Both the position numbers and the translations under genes were made by a program. A DNA stretch of 64,000 bases from Mesonia phycicola (GTDB lineage: Bacteria; Bacteroidota; Bacteroidia; Flavobacteriales; Flavobacteriaceae): NCBI RefSeq assembly GCF_900141885.1, contig NZ_FQYY01000001.1:372001-436000 (forward strand). The letters are read 5' to 3'. The notes under the pieces are model-generated. The model saw nothing but the letters and a program-made list of their open reading frames with translations, did not search any database and had not been told where the DNA came from. Shown here one piece after another: positions 34,643-43,695 of the stretch (the first letter of the stretch is position 1; each line of letters opens with the position of its first letter).

Positions 34643-36004
34643 TTAAATGAGGTCTTTAATTACACCTCTTTCTATTAATTTTTTACTTAAATAATTAAAC
34701 CGAATATACAACATTATTGCAGAAGCGGACAAACCTGCCAGCAGACCTATCCAAATACCCATACTTCCCATGGCGTCTTCTTTTCCTAAGAAAAAAGAAA
34801 TAGGAAAACCAATAATCCAATAAGAAATAAAACAAATTAAAGTAGGATATCTTACATCTTGCAAACCTCTTAATGCTCCTAAAATTACTACTTGCAATCC
34901 GTCACTTAATTGAAATAAAGCTGCTACAATTAACAATTGTGCTGCTAAAAATATTACTTCGGCATTATCTATATAAACTATTGGCAAAATATCTTTTAGT
35001 AGAATAAAGCCTAGTGCAAAAAAAGCTTCTATAATAAACACCAACAAAAAAGTAGAGTAAGCAATTCGTCTTAACTCTGTGTAATTGTGTTGCCCTTTTT
35101 GGTTTCCTACTCTTATGGTAGCCGTTACCCCGATACCCACAGCAATCATAAACGTCATAGAACTTAAATTAAGCGCTACTTGATTTGCCGCTTGTGGATT
35201 AGTACCTAAAGTACCTGCCAAAAATACAGAGGAAGTAAAAATTGCTACTTCAAAAAGCATTTGTAAAGCGGTTGGGAAACCTAAGCCTATTAAGCGTTTA
35301 AAAACTTCTTTCTGCAATGATTTTTTAGCCCAAATAAAATAATCTTTAAACTTGTCTTTAGATTTTAAAATGAAATAAATAAAGGCTAACATAAAAAATC
35401 TAGAAATAAGCGTACCAATAGCTGCACCTTCTAACTCTAGCCTTGGGAAAATCCAAAATCCGTAAATCAATAAATAATTGAATAACACATTCACCACATT
35501 AGCGGCTATGGTTGCATACATAGCATATTTGGTTTGAGATAGTCCGTCTCCAAATTGCTTAAACCCCTGAAAAATCATTAATGGAAGTAAAGAAAAAGCT
35601 ACAATATCTATGTATGGTAACGATAAGTCTACCACTTCTGGCGGCTGATCTAAATAGTAAAGTAACGGTTTAGCAAACCATACTGCTAAAAATAAAATGA
35701 TTCCGCTAATGGCACACATTACCAAGCCATGCTGAAAGTAGGATCTGCCTTTTTCTATATTTTGACTCCCATCTGCCTCTGCTACTAAAGGTGTAATGGC
35801 AAAACTGAAACCAATCCCTACAGATAGTGCAATAAAAATTAAGCTATTTCCTAAAGAAACAGCAGCTAATGGAGCTGCACCAAGTCTACCGACCATAATA
35901 TTATCGGCAAGTCCGACTAATACATGACCAAGCTGACCTAACATCACTGGGAAAGCAATATTCAGGTTTTTTTTAAATTCTTTGGTGTAAGCAGTAAGTT
36001 GCAT
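34643..36004 (-). CDS. MATE family efflux transporter (NorM-like)
   Basis: 453 residues with twelve helices. The two MatE halves begin LNIAFPVMLGQLGHVLVGLADNIMVGRLG and LIGLGFPTALQMLFEVAIFTSSVFLAGTLG. It exports cationic drugs in exchange for sodium or protons. The ATG at 36004 (MQLTAYTKEFKKNL) matches related proteins; an ATG 24 bases earlier (36028) is less likely. Confidence 0.93.
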   Translation of the reverse strand: MQLTAYTKEFKKNLNIAFPVMLGQLGHVLVGLADNIMVGRLGAAPLAAVSLGNSLIFIALSVGIGFSFAITPLVAEADGSQNIEKGRSYFQHGLVMCAISGIILFLAVWFAKPLLYYLDQPPEVVDLSLPYIDIVAFSLLPLMIFQGFKQFGDGLSQTKYAMYATIAANVVNVLFNYLLIYGFWIFPRLELEGAAIGTLISRFFMLAFIYFILKSKDKFKDYFIWAKKSLQKEVFKRLIGLGFPTALQMLFEVAIFTSSVFLAGTLGTNPQAANQVALNLSSMTFMIAVGIGVTATIRVGNQKGQHNYTELRRIAYSTFLLVFIIEAFFALGFILLKDILPIVYIDNAEVIFLAAQLLIVAALFQLSDGLQVVILGALRGLQDVRYPTLICFISYWIIGFPISFFLGKEDAMGSMGIWIGLLAGLSASAIMLYIRFNYLSKKLIERGVIKDLI

Positions 36005-36090
36005 CGCTCGATTTGATTTGGCGTGCAAAGATATTGGATTTAGCCGAATTCTATTTTAAAAAGCTAGGAAGTTTTAAGAGTTATATTTTA

Positions 36091-36810
36091 TCATCTATCC
36101 AACCATTTATAGCCTGCCTTACCTTGAAATCTACCATACAGAGCATTGGTAAAATGCTTTCTACCATAAACAAGTGCTATTTTTTGATGACGACTATTCT
36201 TGACTGCTTCAAAAATTTTATCATTTCTAGCATAAACAATAACTTCATTTTCATACACTTTTGGCAGAGTATTGCATTCATATTTATCGTTAAGCGGAGT
36301 TTCTAAATCACATTCTGTTAAAATTATTTTACCGTGATTGGTTTCATAATTATTAATGATTTCTGAAACGGAGAAATCTACATTAATATCTTTTTCATTT
36401 ATGCCTATAGATTCTCTTGTTTGTAAAGTATATTTTTTGTTTTTAAAAAATTTAGGTAAGGATTTATTTGTTGAGTCAGCATAATTAGTGAAATTAAAAC
36501 CTAACAACTTTCGCATTTTTCTTTTCAAAGTATCAGTTTTAGGTTTAGACATGGCTAAACTATCAAACTTTACTCCCTCATAATAAACCACATACCCTTT
36601 TTCTCTTAAATCATGCAACTTCACTTTCACATCTTCATAAAATTCAGGCTTATTAAGGTGAATCATGGGAAAACATACCAATGTTTTATCCAATTCTTCA
36701 TTATAAAAAGTTTCTGTTTTTACATTTTTAGAACTAACTAAACCAAGGTATATTCTACTACAAGAAGTTGAAAAAATTGCAAGTAGAGTAATAAGCAAAA
36801 GTTTTTTCAT
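36091..36810 (-). CDS. Lipoprotein, possible TraB/GumN-like
   Basis: 239 residues with a lipoprotein signal ending STSC (Cys17). The body shows LVCFPMIHLNKPEFYEDVKVKLHDLREKGYVVYYEGV near the N-terminus and KIALVYGRKHF near the C-terminus, which recall the H-x-x and G-x-x-H metal motifs of the TraB/PrgY/GumN family. That assignment is tentative. It is divergent from a putative metallopeptidase gene. Confidence 0.65.
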   Translation of the reverse strand: MKKLLLITLLAIFSTSCSRIYLGLVSSKNVKTETFYNEELDKTLVCFPMIHLNKPEFYEDVKVKLHDLREKGYVVYYEGVKFDSLAMSKPKTDTLKRKMRKLLGFNFTNYADSTNKSLPKFFKNKKYTLQTRESIGINEKDINVDFSVSEIINNYETNHGKIILTECDLETPLNDKYECNTLPKVYENEVIVYARNDKIFEAVKNSRHQKIALVYGRKHFTNALYGRFQGKAGYKWLDR

Positions 36811-36882
36811 ACTGAAGTTTTAGAATAGCTTAACAGGGTTTCTGTCTTAAAAAACTTAATTTGTGAAGATAATAATATTAAA

Positions 36883-37482
36883 ATGAATTTTACCAACAAA
36901 GAAATACCGCTTTCTATAAAAGATCAAGTAGAAGTTGCTTTGAGTTACTATCCGCAATTAAAAGATACTCCTATTGCATTTCGGTTTAAAAAAGAGATTA
37001 AAAAATCTACCATGCAGGCCCAACCTGCTTTTAAAAGTATTTTTAAAAGTAAAAAAAATAGAGCCTACGTAATTTTAATTTCTGAGAAATTTCAAATTGA
37101 AGAGGAAGAATTTTCTATTTTAAATGTGGAAGATGATGTGCTTATTGGATGGATTGGGCACGAATTAGGCCATATAGTAGATTATTTGCACAGAGGCACA
37201 TTCGGGATGATTATCTTTGGATTTAAATATTTATTCTCAACCGCACACATTCAAGAGGTAGAACGTGCCGCAGATACTTATGCTGTAAAACACGGAATGT
37301 ATCAATATATTTTGGCGACGAAGAATTTTATTTTAAACAATACCAGTATTTCGCCTAAGTATAAAAACAGAATTAGAAAACTCTACATGTCTCCAGAAGA
37401 AATTATGGAATTGGTAAACCATCTTGATATTGCTGAAGTAGAACAAAAAGTAGAAAAAGAGTTTCAGAAAGAAAGTTTGTAA
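36883..37482 (+). CDS. Putative zinc metallopeptidase (HELGH motif)
   Basis: 199 residues. The zinc-binding HExxH motif is present as IGWIGHELGHIVDYLH (about residues 92-107), and EVERAADTYAVKHGM downstream supplies a third acidic ligand as in M48-like gluzincins. It has no signal peptide; one moderately hydrophobic stretch (GMIIFGFKYLFSTA) follows the metal site. Substrate unknown. The gene stands alone, and palindromic repeats follow it. Confidence 0.75.
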   Translation: MNFTNKEIPLSIKDQVEVALSYYPQLKDTPIAFRFKKEIKKSTMQAQPAFKSIFKSKKNRAYVILISEKFQIEEEEFSILNVEDDVLIGWIGHELGHIVDYLHRGTFGMIIFGFKYLFSTAHIQEVERAADTYAVKHGMYQYILATKNFILNNTSISPKYKNRIRKLYMSPEEIMELVNHLDIAEVEQKVEKEFQKESL

Positions 37483-37487
37483 TCTAA

Positions 37488-37535
37488 TTTTCATTCTCAG
37501 GGTGTGATACTGAATCAAGTTCAGCATGACGTTGA
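37488..37535. repeat. Palindromic dispersed repeat, copy 1
   Basis: A 48-base element TTTTCATTCTCAG... ...AGTTCAGCATGACGTTGA with an internal CTGAAtcaagTTCAG palindrome. It is 45/48 identical to the copy at 37655-37702 and resembles in layout the CGTCATTC...GAATC elements of the 14-kb array. Confidence 0.9.
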
Positions 37536-37654
37536 TTACTTTATACAATGAAAAAAGTTTAAACTAGTACTATACACTTAGATTGATTTACCTCTGAGTT
37601 TTCTACAGATGATGTTTAATCTAACTTTGAAATAAAATTCGTCTCAATATCTCT

Positions 37655-37702
37655 TTTTCATTCTCAGGATGGGATACTGAATCGAGTTCAGCATGACGTT
37701 GA
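37655..37702. repeat. Palindromic dispersed repeat, copy 2
   Basis: Second copy in the same orientation, 167 bases after the first. It lies 9 bases before the stop of the GH3 gene and may influence its 3' end. Confidence 0.9.
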
Positions 37703-37710
37703 AAAATAAA

Positions 37711-39240
37711 CTAAGAGTTTTGCTTTACAAAATCTTTAAACTCTTGGTATTTCTCTTCTCCCATTACTTTTTCCATTTTTACTTGTCCGCCTTTTTTCTT
37801 GTTAGCTCCGCTCCATTCATAAAAAACATCCATTGGCAATAAGTTTACCTTCACACCTTTTAATGCTTTAGATCTAGCTACTTTATAATTTTTATTGGCG
37901 TCTTGTAAATTTTTATCTAAAGCTTCGGCCAATTCTTCTTCAGAAACTGAAATATCTTGGTTAGTCCCTAAATGCCAAACGTGATAAAATTCTTCTTCTA
38001 TCTTTACTGCCGAAACTGTAAATTCTGGCAATTTTATACTGAACTGCTCTTCTAACTCTTGTATAGCTTTATTCATTTTATTTACTGAAAGTTGAGAACC
38101 TACCACATTCAAGAAAAATTTGGTTCTTCCCGTAATTTTAATTTCAGCTTTTTCTACATCGGTAAACGCAATAGTATCTCCAATTAAATAACGCCAAGTA
38201 CCAGAAACAGTACTAATAAGTAAAACATAATCTACATCTTTCTCTACTTCTGCCAAGGTTTTAACAGGTGCATCTTGTACTAAAGAACCGTCTGGATTAA
38301 TATATTCTGGCTGAAAAGGCACAAACTCAAAATACACACCATTATCGGTTATTAACTCCATAGAGGTAGTATCTGGTCTTGTTTGGCAAGCCAAAAACCC
38401 TTCTGAAGCTAAATAAGTATCTATTACCGTCACTGGTTTCCCTAATAAAGCTTCAAAACTTTTTTTGTAGGGATCAAACGCTACTCCTCCAGAGGTATAG
38501 GCTTGTAAATTAGGCCAAACCTCATGAATATTATTTACTCCGTGATAGTTAATTACCTCTTTAAGCATTAGCTCCATCCAAGATGGTATACCACTCAAAG
38601 CGCCAATATCCCAGTTTTTAGCGTTTTCTGCTATATTTTTTACACGCTCATCCCAATCATCTATTTGAGAAATTTCTTTTCCTGGTTTGTAATACCCTTC
38701 AAACCAAAACGGAATGTTACTGGCGCTTATACCGCTAATTTCTCCTTCTAAATGTCCGTCTTTTTCTTTTAAGTTAGTACTACTTCCTAACATCATGATT
38801 TCTTTTTCAAAAAAATCTGCAGGCATATCAAAATTAGAAAGGGCAGTTACTTGCTTTATACCTGCATTTCTAATAGACTCAATCATCTCGTCTGTTACAG
38901 GTATTTTTTTACTTTTTTTACCAGTTGTGCCAGAACTTAATGCGTAGTAAGAGGGAATACCTGGCCAGGTGATATCTTCTAAACCTTCGTGCAGTTTGTA
39001 CCACCAGTCTTTTTGCATTTGGTGATAATCAAAATAAGGTACTTGCTCTTGAAAGACTTTTTCTATATTCTCTGCATCTAATATTTTTTGAAAACCGTAG
39101 TATTTTCCGAACGCGGTATCTTTGGCTTTTTCTAATAGGTTTTTGAGTACTTTTTGCTGATTATCTACATGATTTGCTTCTGAAACAAAATTACCTGCAA
39201 CATCTATTGCACCCTTAATTAAAGAACCTATGATAGCCAT
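37711..39240 (-). CDS. GH3 auxin-responsive promoter family protein (acyl-adenylating)
   Basis: 509 residues of the GH3 family, a branch of the ANL adenylate-forming superfamily known from plant auxin and jasmonate conjugation. Visible are the phosphate-binding loop YYALSSGTTGKKSKKIP, EGFLACQ in the adenylate site, and YLIGDTIAFTD before the hinge. It probably joins a carboxylic acid to an amine or amino acid through an acyl-AMP. Bacteroidota homologues are common but uncharacterised. It is monocistronic with the structured RNA element in its upstream region. Confidence 0.9.
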   Translation of the reverse strand: MAIIGSLIKGAIDVAGNFVSEANHVDNQQKVLKNLLEKAKDTAFGKYYGFQKILDAENIEKVFQEQVPYFDYHQMQKDWWYKLHEGLEDITWPGIPSYYALSSGTTGKKSKKIPVTDEMIESIRNAGIKQVTALSNFDMPADFFEKEIMMLGSSTNLKEKDGHLEGEISGISASNIPFWFEGYYKPGKEISQIDDWDERVKNIAENAKNWDIGALSGIPSWMELMLKEVINYHGVNNIHEVWPNLQAYTSGGVAFDPYKKSFEALLGKPVTVIDTYLASEGFLACQTRPDTTSMELITDNGVYFEFVPFQPEYINPDGSLVQDAPVKTLAEVEKDVDYVLLISTVSGTWRYLIGDTIAFTDVEKAEIKITGRTKFFLNVVGSQLSVNKMNKAIQELEEQFSIKLPEFTVSAVKIEEEFYHVWHLGTNQDISVSEEELAEALDKNLQDANKNYKVARSKALKGVKVNLLPMDVFYEWSGANKKKGGQVKMEKVMGEEKYQEFKDFVKQNS

Positions 39241-39343
39241 TGATACGTGATTTGATTAGTTTCTCAAAGATAATTTGAAAAGGGTACCGTTAAAAAAGCT
39301 ACGGCCTAAATATTTGTTAATTAAGGGTTAAGAAGAACCAAAC

Positions 39344-39444
39344 GTTAGGGGTTGTAACGGCATCCTTTTTTTGCTTTAGCAAGTGGCAAAAAAAGATATA
39401 GTGTAAAACCCGACCAAAAGCTTTTGTTTGCTTTTGGTAACGCC
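39344..39444 (+). ncRNA. Candidate structured intergenic RNA (flavobacterial multi-copy element)
   Basis: Between divergent genes. GTTAGGG (39344-39350) can pair with CCCGAC (39409-39414). Inside is a perfect 10-bp stem CTTTTTTTGC (39365-39374) with GCAAAAAAAG (39386-39395). Downstream is a perfect stem CCAAAAGC (39414-39421) with GCTTTTGG (39430-39437), ending in TAACGCC. The GATATAGTGTAAAACCCGACC core is a pattern I associate from memory with repeated intergenic elements of Flavobacteriia, possibly Rfam Flavo-1 or 6S-Flavo. Strand and identity need a covariance search. Confidence 0.55.
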
Positions 39445-39485
39445 ATAGAGAAAAGAATTTCGTTAAAAATATCATTGCTAATTGT

Positions 39486-39493
39486 TATATTTG
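39486..39493 (+). promoter_or_regulatory. -7 box (TATATTTG) upstream of the GNAT gene
   Basis: TATATTTG lies 19 bases upstream of the TTG start at 39513. TTA at 39463-39465 could be a weak -33. Confidence 0.5.
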
Positions 39494-39512
39494 CTATCTA
39501 AAGATTTACAAG

Positions 39513-40118
39513 TTGGACAAAGAGGTAATTATTGATAGAGTTGCAGAGATTTTAAAAGAAACGCCTGCATCTATGCAGATTGTAAAAAAAGGTGGTGATC
39601 GTGATAAGCGTTTTAGGTATTTAGCCAAGCATATGGTTGAAAAAGCAATTAAATACGATGCTTTAGTACTTTCTGAAAATGAAATGGGAATTGCGGTTGT
39701 TTTTCAGAATAGTAAAAGCAAGGGTAGTTTGCTTGAAGAAGTAATACAAGATTTAAAATTGGTTTTTAAGGTAACTGGTTTTAAAAATGTAAGACAGATT
39801 TTACGTAACCAAAAATATATTAAAGAACAACGTCCAAAAAATGAAGATTACCTTTATTGCTGGTTTTGGGGTATTTCTAAAGAAGCGAGAGGTGCAGATA
39901 CGCAGGTAGGAAAACAAATGAAAGATGAGTTTTTAAAGCGTGCAAAAGATTTGAACTTACCTTTATACGCAGAAACACAAACACGAAGAAATACAATTGT
40001 ATACCAAAAATTTGGTTTTGATCTTTTTCATACGTGGAATAGACCAGATGGTAAAACCATGTATTTTATGAAGCATGTGCCTACTCAACTGAAGGAAGCA
40101 GAAGAAAACAAAAATTAA
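39513..40118 (+). CDS. GNAT-like N-acetyltransferase
   Basis: 201 residues. The central part (GISKEARGADTQVGKQMKDEFLKRAKDLNLPLYAETQTRRNTIVYQKFGFDLFHTW) shows the GNAT acetyl-CoA fold, with the C-terminal YQKFGF motif and GKTMYFMKH strand. The glycine-rich R/Q-x-x-G-x-G/A loop is degenerate (ARGADTQVGKQ). Start is TTG at 39513. Substrate unknown. Confidence 0.75.
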   Translation: MDKEVIIDRVAEILKETPASMQIVKKGGDRDKRFRYLAKHMVEKAIKYDALVLSENEMGIAVVFQNSKSKGSLLEEVIQDLKLVFKVTGFKNVRQILRNQKYIKEQRPKNEDYLYCWFWGISKEARGADTQVGKQMKDEFLKRAKDLNLPLYAETQTRRNTIVYQKFGFDLFHTWNRPDGKTMYFMKHVPTQLKEAEENKN

Positions 40119-40150
40119 TTAGATAATCTATAGATTTTACGAATAACAAA

Positions 40151-40173
40151 AAAACCCTCTTTCGAGGGTTTTT
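40151..40173. terminator. Bidirectional intrinsic terminator
   Basis: AAAACCCTC, loop TTTC, GAGGGTTTT between the convergent GNAT and response regulator genes, with A and T runs on the two sides. Confidence 0.9.
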
Positions 40174-40197
40174 AATATTACAAATACTTTTCTGGAC

Positions 40198-41364
40198 TTA
40201 CTTACTTGCAAAAAGCTCTACATCTTTTTTATCTATTTTATCACTACCTAAAATAATTAAACGCTCTATTACATTACGTAATTCTCTAATATTTCCGGTC
40301 CAATCATAATCTTTTAGTAGTTTTATAGCCTCATCACTAAATTCTTTTTGGTGAGTACCCTGCTCTTCAGCTATTTTTTTAGTGAAATAATCTACCAACA
40401 ATGGTATATCTTCTCTTCTATCGTTTAAGGCTGGTACTTTTATAAGTATAACTGCAAGACGATGGTATAAATCTTCTCTAAATTTTTTATCTGCTATTTC
40501 TTTTTTTAAGTCTTTGTTAGTGGCGGCAACTACTCTTACGTTTACCTTAATATCTTTATCACTACCTACTCGTTGTATTTTATTTTCTTGCAAGGCACGT
40601 AATACTTTTGCTTGTGCAGTAAGACTCATATCTCCTATTTCATCTAAAAAAATAGTACCTCCGTTAGCTGCTTCAAACTTACCTGCGCGGTCTTTATTGG
40701 CAGATGTAAATGCGCCTTTTACGTGACCAAATAATTCACTTTCTATTAATTCTGAAGGAATAGCTGCACAATTAACCTCTACCATTGGCCCTTTAGATCT
40801 GTCACTTTTTTGGTGCAGCCAATGTGCCACTAACTCTTTACCTGTACCGTTAGAACCTGTAATAAGTACTCTAGCATCTGTGGGTGCTACTTTTTCTATC
40901 ATTTCTTTTATGGTGTTAATCTGTGGAGATTCACCAATCATTTGATAGTTTTTACCAACTTTCTTTTTAAGTCGGGTATTTTCTGTAACCAACTCTCTTC
41001 TATCTAAAGCTATTCTTACCGTATTTAATAACCTGTTTAAATCTGGTGGTTTAGAGATATAGTCAAAAGCTCCGCTCTTCATTGTATTTACAGCAGTTTC
41101 TAAATCTCCGTGACCAGAAATCATTACAAAAGGTATTTCTGGTTTTATTTTTTTTGTAGCTTCTAATACCTCAACTCCATCCATTTTAGGCATTTTTATA
41201 TCACAAAGTACAAGGTCATAATCTTCATTCTTTATTTTTTCTATTCCCACAAGACCGTCTTCTGCTTCCTCTACTGCATAGTTTTCATTTTCTTCGGAAA
41301 GTATTTTTTTTAGCACTCTTCTAATAGCTGCTTCATCTTCAATAACTAGTATTTTAGATATCAT
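40198..41364 (-). CDS. NtrC-like response regulator with AAA+ domain, no DNA-binding domain
   Basis: 388 residues. The receiver domain (1-120) has the phospho-acceptor Asp55 in LVLCDIKMPKMDG and the signal residue stretch ending SGAFDYISKP. The AAA+ sigma-54 interaction domain (about 140-370) has Walker A TGSNGTGKE and Walker B GGTIFLDEIGDM. The sigma-54 contact loop reads GAFTSA instead of GAFTGA. The protein ends at ELFASK right after the AAA+ lid, so the Fis-type helix-turn-helix is missing. It should activate sigma-54 promoters from solution or through partners. The gene starts one base inside the stop of the upstream outer-membrane protein gene. Confidence 0.92.
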   Translation of the reverse strand: MISKILVIEDEAAIRRVLKKILSEENENYAVEEAEDGLVGIEKIKNEDYDLVLCDIKMPKMDGVEVLEATKKIKPEIPFVMISGHGDLETAVNTMKSGAFDYISKPPDLNRLLNTVRIALDRRELVTENTRLKKKVGKNYQMIGESPQINTIKEMIEKVAPTDARVLITGSNGTGKELVAHWLHQKSDRSKGPMVEVNCAAIPSELIESELFGHVKGAFTSANKDRAGKFEAANGGTIFLDEIGDMSLTAQAKVLRALQENKIQRVGSDKDIKVNVRVVAATNKDLKKEIADKKFREDLYHRLAVILIKVPALNDRREDIPLLVDYFTKKIAEEQGTHQKEFSDEAIKLLKDYDWTGNIRELRNVIERLIILGSDKIDKKDVELFASK

Positions 41365-42263
41365 TATATTTTAAATTTAAGTCCGGTTCTTATATAAAAT
41401 GTATTGTCATTTTCAATTATATATACATCTTCTCTATCGTTATTTCTAATTCTGTATTCGTTATATACAGTATGGCCTGCATAGCAGTAATATAATAAAT
41501 GATCTGTAAAATAGTGCTCATAACCTAAGCCTAATGTTACGTTAGTCATAGATATATTTTCGCCTATTTTGTTTGACGAATCAATTTCTACATTATTTTG
41601 AATATTAGCAAAAAAACTATCTAAACTAGCAAAACCTTGTAGATGATTTTTCTCGTTAAAACTATATCTTAATAACGATTTTGGCACTCCCAAAGTGTAA
41701 GACCAAGACGGATTAATTTCTTTATAAAAATTAATTAGAGGTAAAGGGTAATTTCTGCCTGGAGTAGTAGAATAAAAGAGACCTAAAATCCAACGGTATG
41801 GTTTGCCCACGGCAACTCCGTTATCATCTACATTTTTTACATTATTAATGGCAAAAATAGCTGCTTGATAAATTACATCGTCACTAACAATAGATTTTTC
41901 AAAATTTGAAGAAATTCTTACTCCACCTTTAGCTGCAATTCTCCAATTAGAGTTTTTAATTTTTTTAATATAACCTAAACTCCCTTCAAATCTTTGTGTA
42001 TTTCCTATTCTATCAGGATCAAAAGGTACTTCTTTTTCAAAATCTAAATCTATATCTCTGTATTCTAAACCTATTACTAAATAGTCTTCTTTAATAGGTA
42101 TTGGCGCTTGTATAAGGGCTCTAAACCTATTCATAGATTGTTTGCCTTTAGAAAAAGGTATTCTTAAATATTCTATTCTAGCTAAATCTGTAGTTTGTGA
42201 TTGAGAAAAATACGAGACAAAACAACATAAGATTGTGCATATTATTTTATTTGAATTGGCCAT
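41364..42263 (-). CDS. Outer-membrane beta-barrel protein (DUF6268-like)
   Basis: 299 residues with a signal peptide (MANSNKIICTILCCFVSYFSQSQ). The mature part alternates short hydrophobic and polar beta strands and ends in FYIRTGLKFKI with a terminal aromatic/hydrophobic pattern typical for barrels. The LARIEYLRIPFS start and RFRALIQAPI strand resemble DUF6268 proteins. ATG at 42263 chosen over a TTG 15 bases upstream. It overlaps the response regulator gene by one base, suggesting co-transcription. Confidence 0.7.
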   Translation of the reverse strand: MANSNKIICTILCCFVSYFSQSQTTDLARIEYLRIPFSKGKQSMNRFRALIQAPIPIKEDYLVIGLEYRDIDLDFEKEVPFDPDRIGNTQRFEGSLGYIKKIKNSNWRIAAKGGVRISSNFEKSIVSDDVIYQAAIFAINNVKNVDDNGVAVGKPYRWILGLFYSTTPGRNYPLPLINFYKEINPSWSYTLGVPKSLLRYSFNEKNHLQGFASLDSFFANIQNNVEIDSSNKIGENISMTNVTLGLGYEHYFTDHLLYYCYAGHTVYNEYRIRNNDREDVYIIENDNTFYIRTGLKFKI

Positions 42264-42393
42264 ATATTTTTTTTGCAAACTCCATTTTATTTAAAAATTT
42301 GAGAACAGTTTTAGCCAATTTAATAGAATAGTCTTAAAATAGTATTCTTCTTAACGTTATTTTGGGGAATAATAGTGTATTAGAATATTTAGC

Positions 42394-43695
42394 TTAATAT
42401 CTTAACCATTTATAAAGTTCTTTATAACTAGGTTTTTTACCATACATTAAAATACCCACTCTGTAAATTTTTGCAGCAACCCAGATTAATAAGAATATAG
42501 TACAAATTAAAATAGCCATAGATAAAACTATTTCCCACCAAGCTACTCCAAACGGAATTCTCATCAGCATAACCACAGGAGAGGTAAGCGGTATATAAGA
42601 AAAAATGGTACTAATTGTACCGTGCGGATTATCTATTACCGAAAAGAAACCTACATAAATACCTAACATTAAAGGTAAAATTATAGGTAACATAAACTGT
42701 TGTGTATCTGTTTCACTATCTACAGCAGCCCCTATTGCTGCATAAAGTGAGCTATATAAAAAGTAACCTCCTATAAAATATATAAGAAAACAAAATACTA
42801 TTTTACCTAACGGAAGGTGAACAATATCTATAATTAATTTACCTATCTCATCTTGCGTACCCATATCTAATGCTGTGCTTGCCACTGGGCTTGAGTTAGA
42901 TATGTCTATACCAAAAATAGAGGTAACCACAAAAAGTAGTATGCTACCAAAAACTATCCAAATAGCAAATTGAGTGATTCCTGCTAGACTAGTACCTAAA
43001 ATTTTACCAACCATTAATTGCATAGGTTTTACAGAAGAGATTATTATTTCTATAATTCTATTGGTTTTTTCTTCTATAACACTACGCATTACCATATTAC
43101 CATAAATAATGATAAACATCATTAACAAGTAACCAGCGGCACCACCAAAAAACATTTTTACATAATTAGATAGCTTAGAAGTCTCTTCTCCAGAAAAATT
43201 TTCTATTTGTAAATTTACTTTAGTCTTTGCTTGATTTATTTCATTTAAATTTACCCCTCGACGCTGCAGTTCTTTTTCTGTTAGTACGGTAGAAATTTTG
43301 CTTTCTATATCTGACAAGAAAGAGATACCAGGAGCTTTATTTGCAAAAAACTCTGTGTGTTTTGCTAAGTATTGGTTATCTGTAGAATTAGGGAAAAATA
43401 GGAGTCCGTAATATTCTTTTTTAGCAACAGAATCTATTGCTGCTTCTAAAGACATATCTGAATAGTCTAAATAACTAATATTTTCATCTGATTTAAATTC
43501 GTTAAAAAAAGCATTATCACTTTCATCATAAACAGCAATAATTTTATTTTCATCACTATTTAAACTACTTAAATAGGCTATTAAAATAACCATACCTACC
43601 ATGATTATAGGACTCAAAAAAGTCATAATCATAAAAGTTTTATTTCGCACTCTTGCCAAATATTCTCTAACGATAATAAGTTTAAGGTTACGCAT
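42394..43695 (-). CDS. ABC-2 type permease (NatB-like)
   Basis: 433 residues. One N-terminal helix (about 22-44) is followed by a long extracytoplasmic domain (45-180) and five helices at the C-terminal end, the ABC2_membrane_3 layout. RNKTFMIMTFLSPIIMVGM and VIEEKTNRIIEIIISSVKPMQLMVGKILG are family marks. NatAB exports sodium or other small compounds. It is encoded 8 bases overlapping the ATPase gene. Confidence 0.9.
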   Translation of the reverse strand: MRNLKLIIVREYLARVRNKTFMIMTFLSPIIMVGMVILIAYLSSLNSDENKIIAVYDESDNAFFNEFKSDENISYLDYSDMSLEAAIDSVAKKEYYGLLFFPNSTDNQYLAKHTEFFANKAPGISFLSDIESKISTVLTEKELQRRGVNLNEINQAKTKVNLQIENFSGEETSKLSNYVKMFFGGAAGYLLMMFIIIYGNMVMRSVIEEKTNRIIEIIISSVKPMQLMVGKILGTSLAGITQFAIWIVFGSILLFVVTSIFGIDISNSSPVASTALDMGTQDEIGKLIIDIVHLPLGKIVFCFLIYFIGGYFLYSSLYAAIGAAVDSETDTQQFMLPIILPLMLGIYVGFFSVIDNPHGTISTIFSYIPLTSPVVMLMRIPFGVAWWEIVLSMAILICTIFLLIWVAAKIYRVGILMYGKKPSYKELYKWLRY

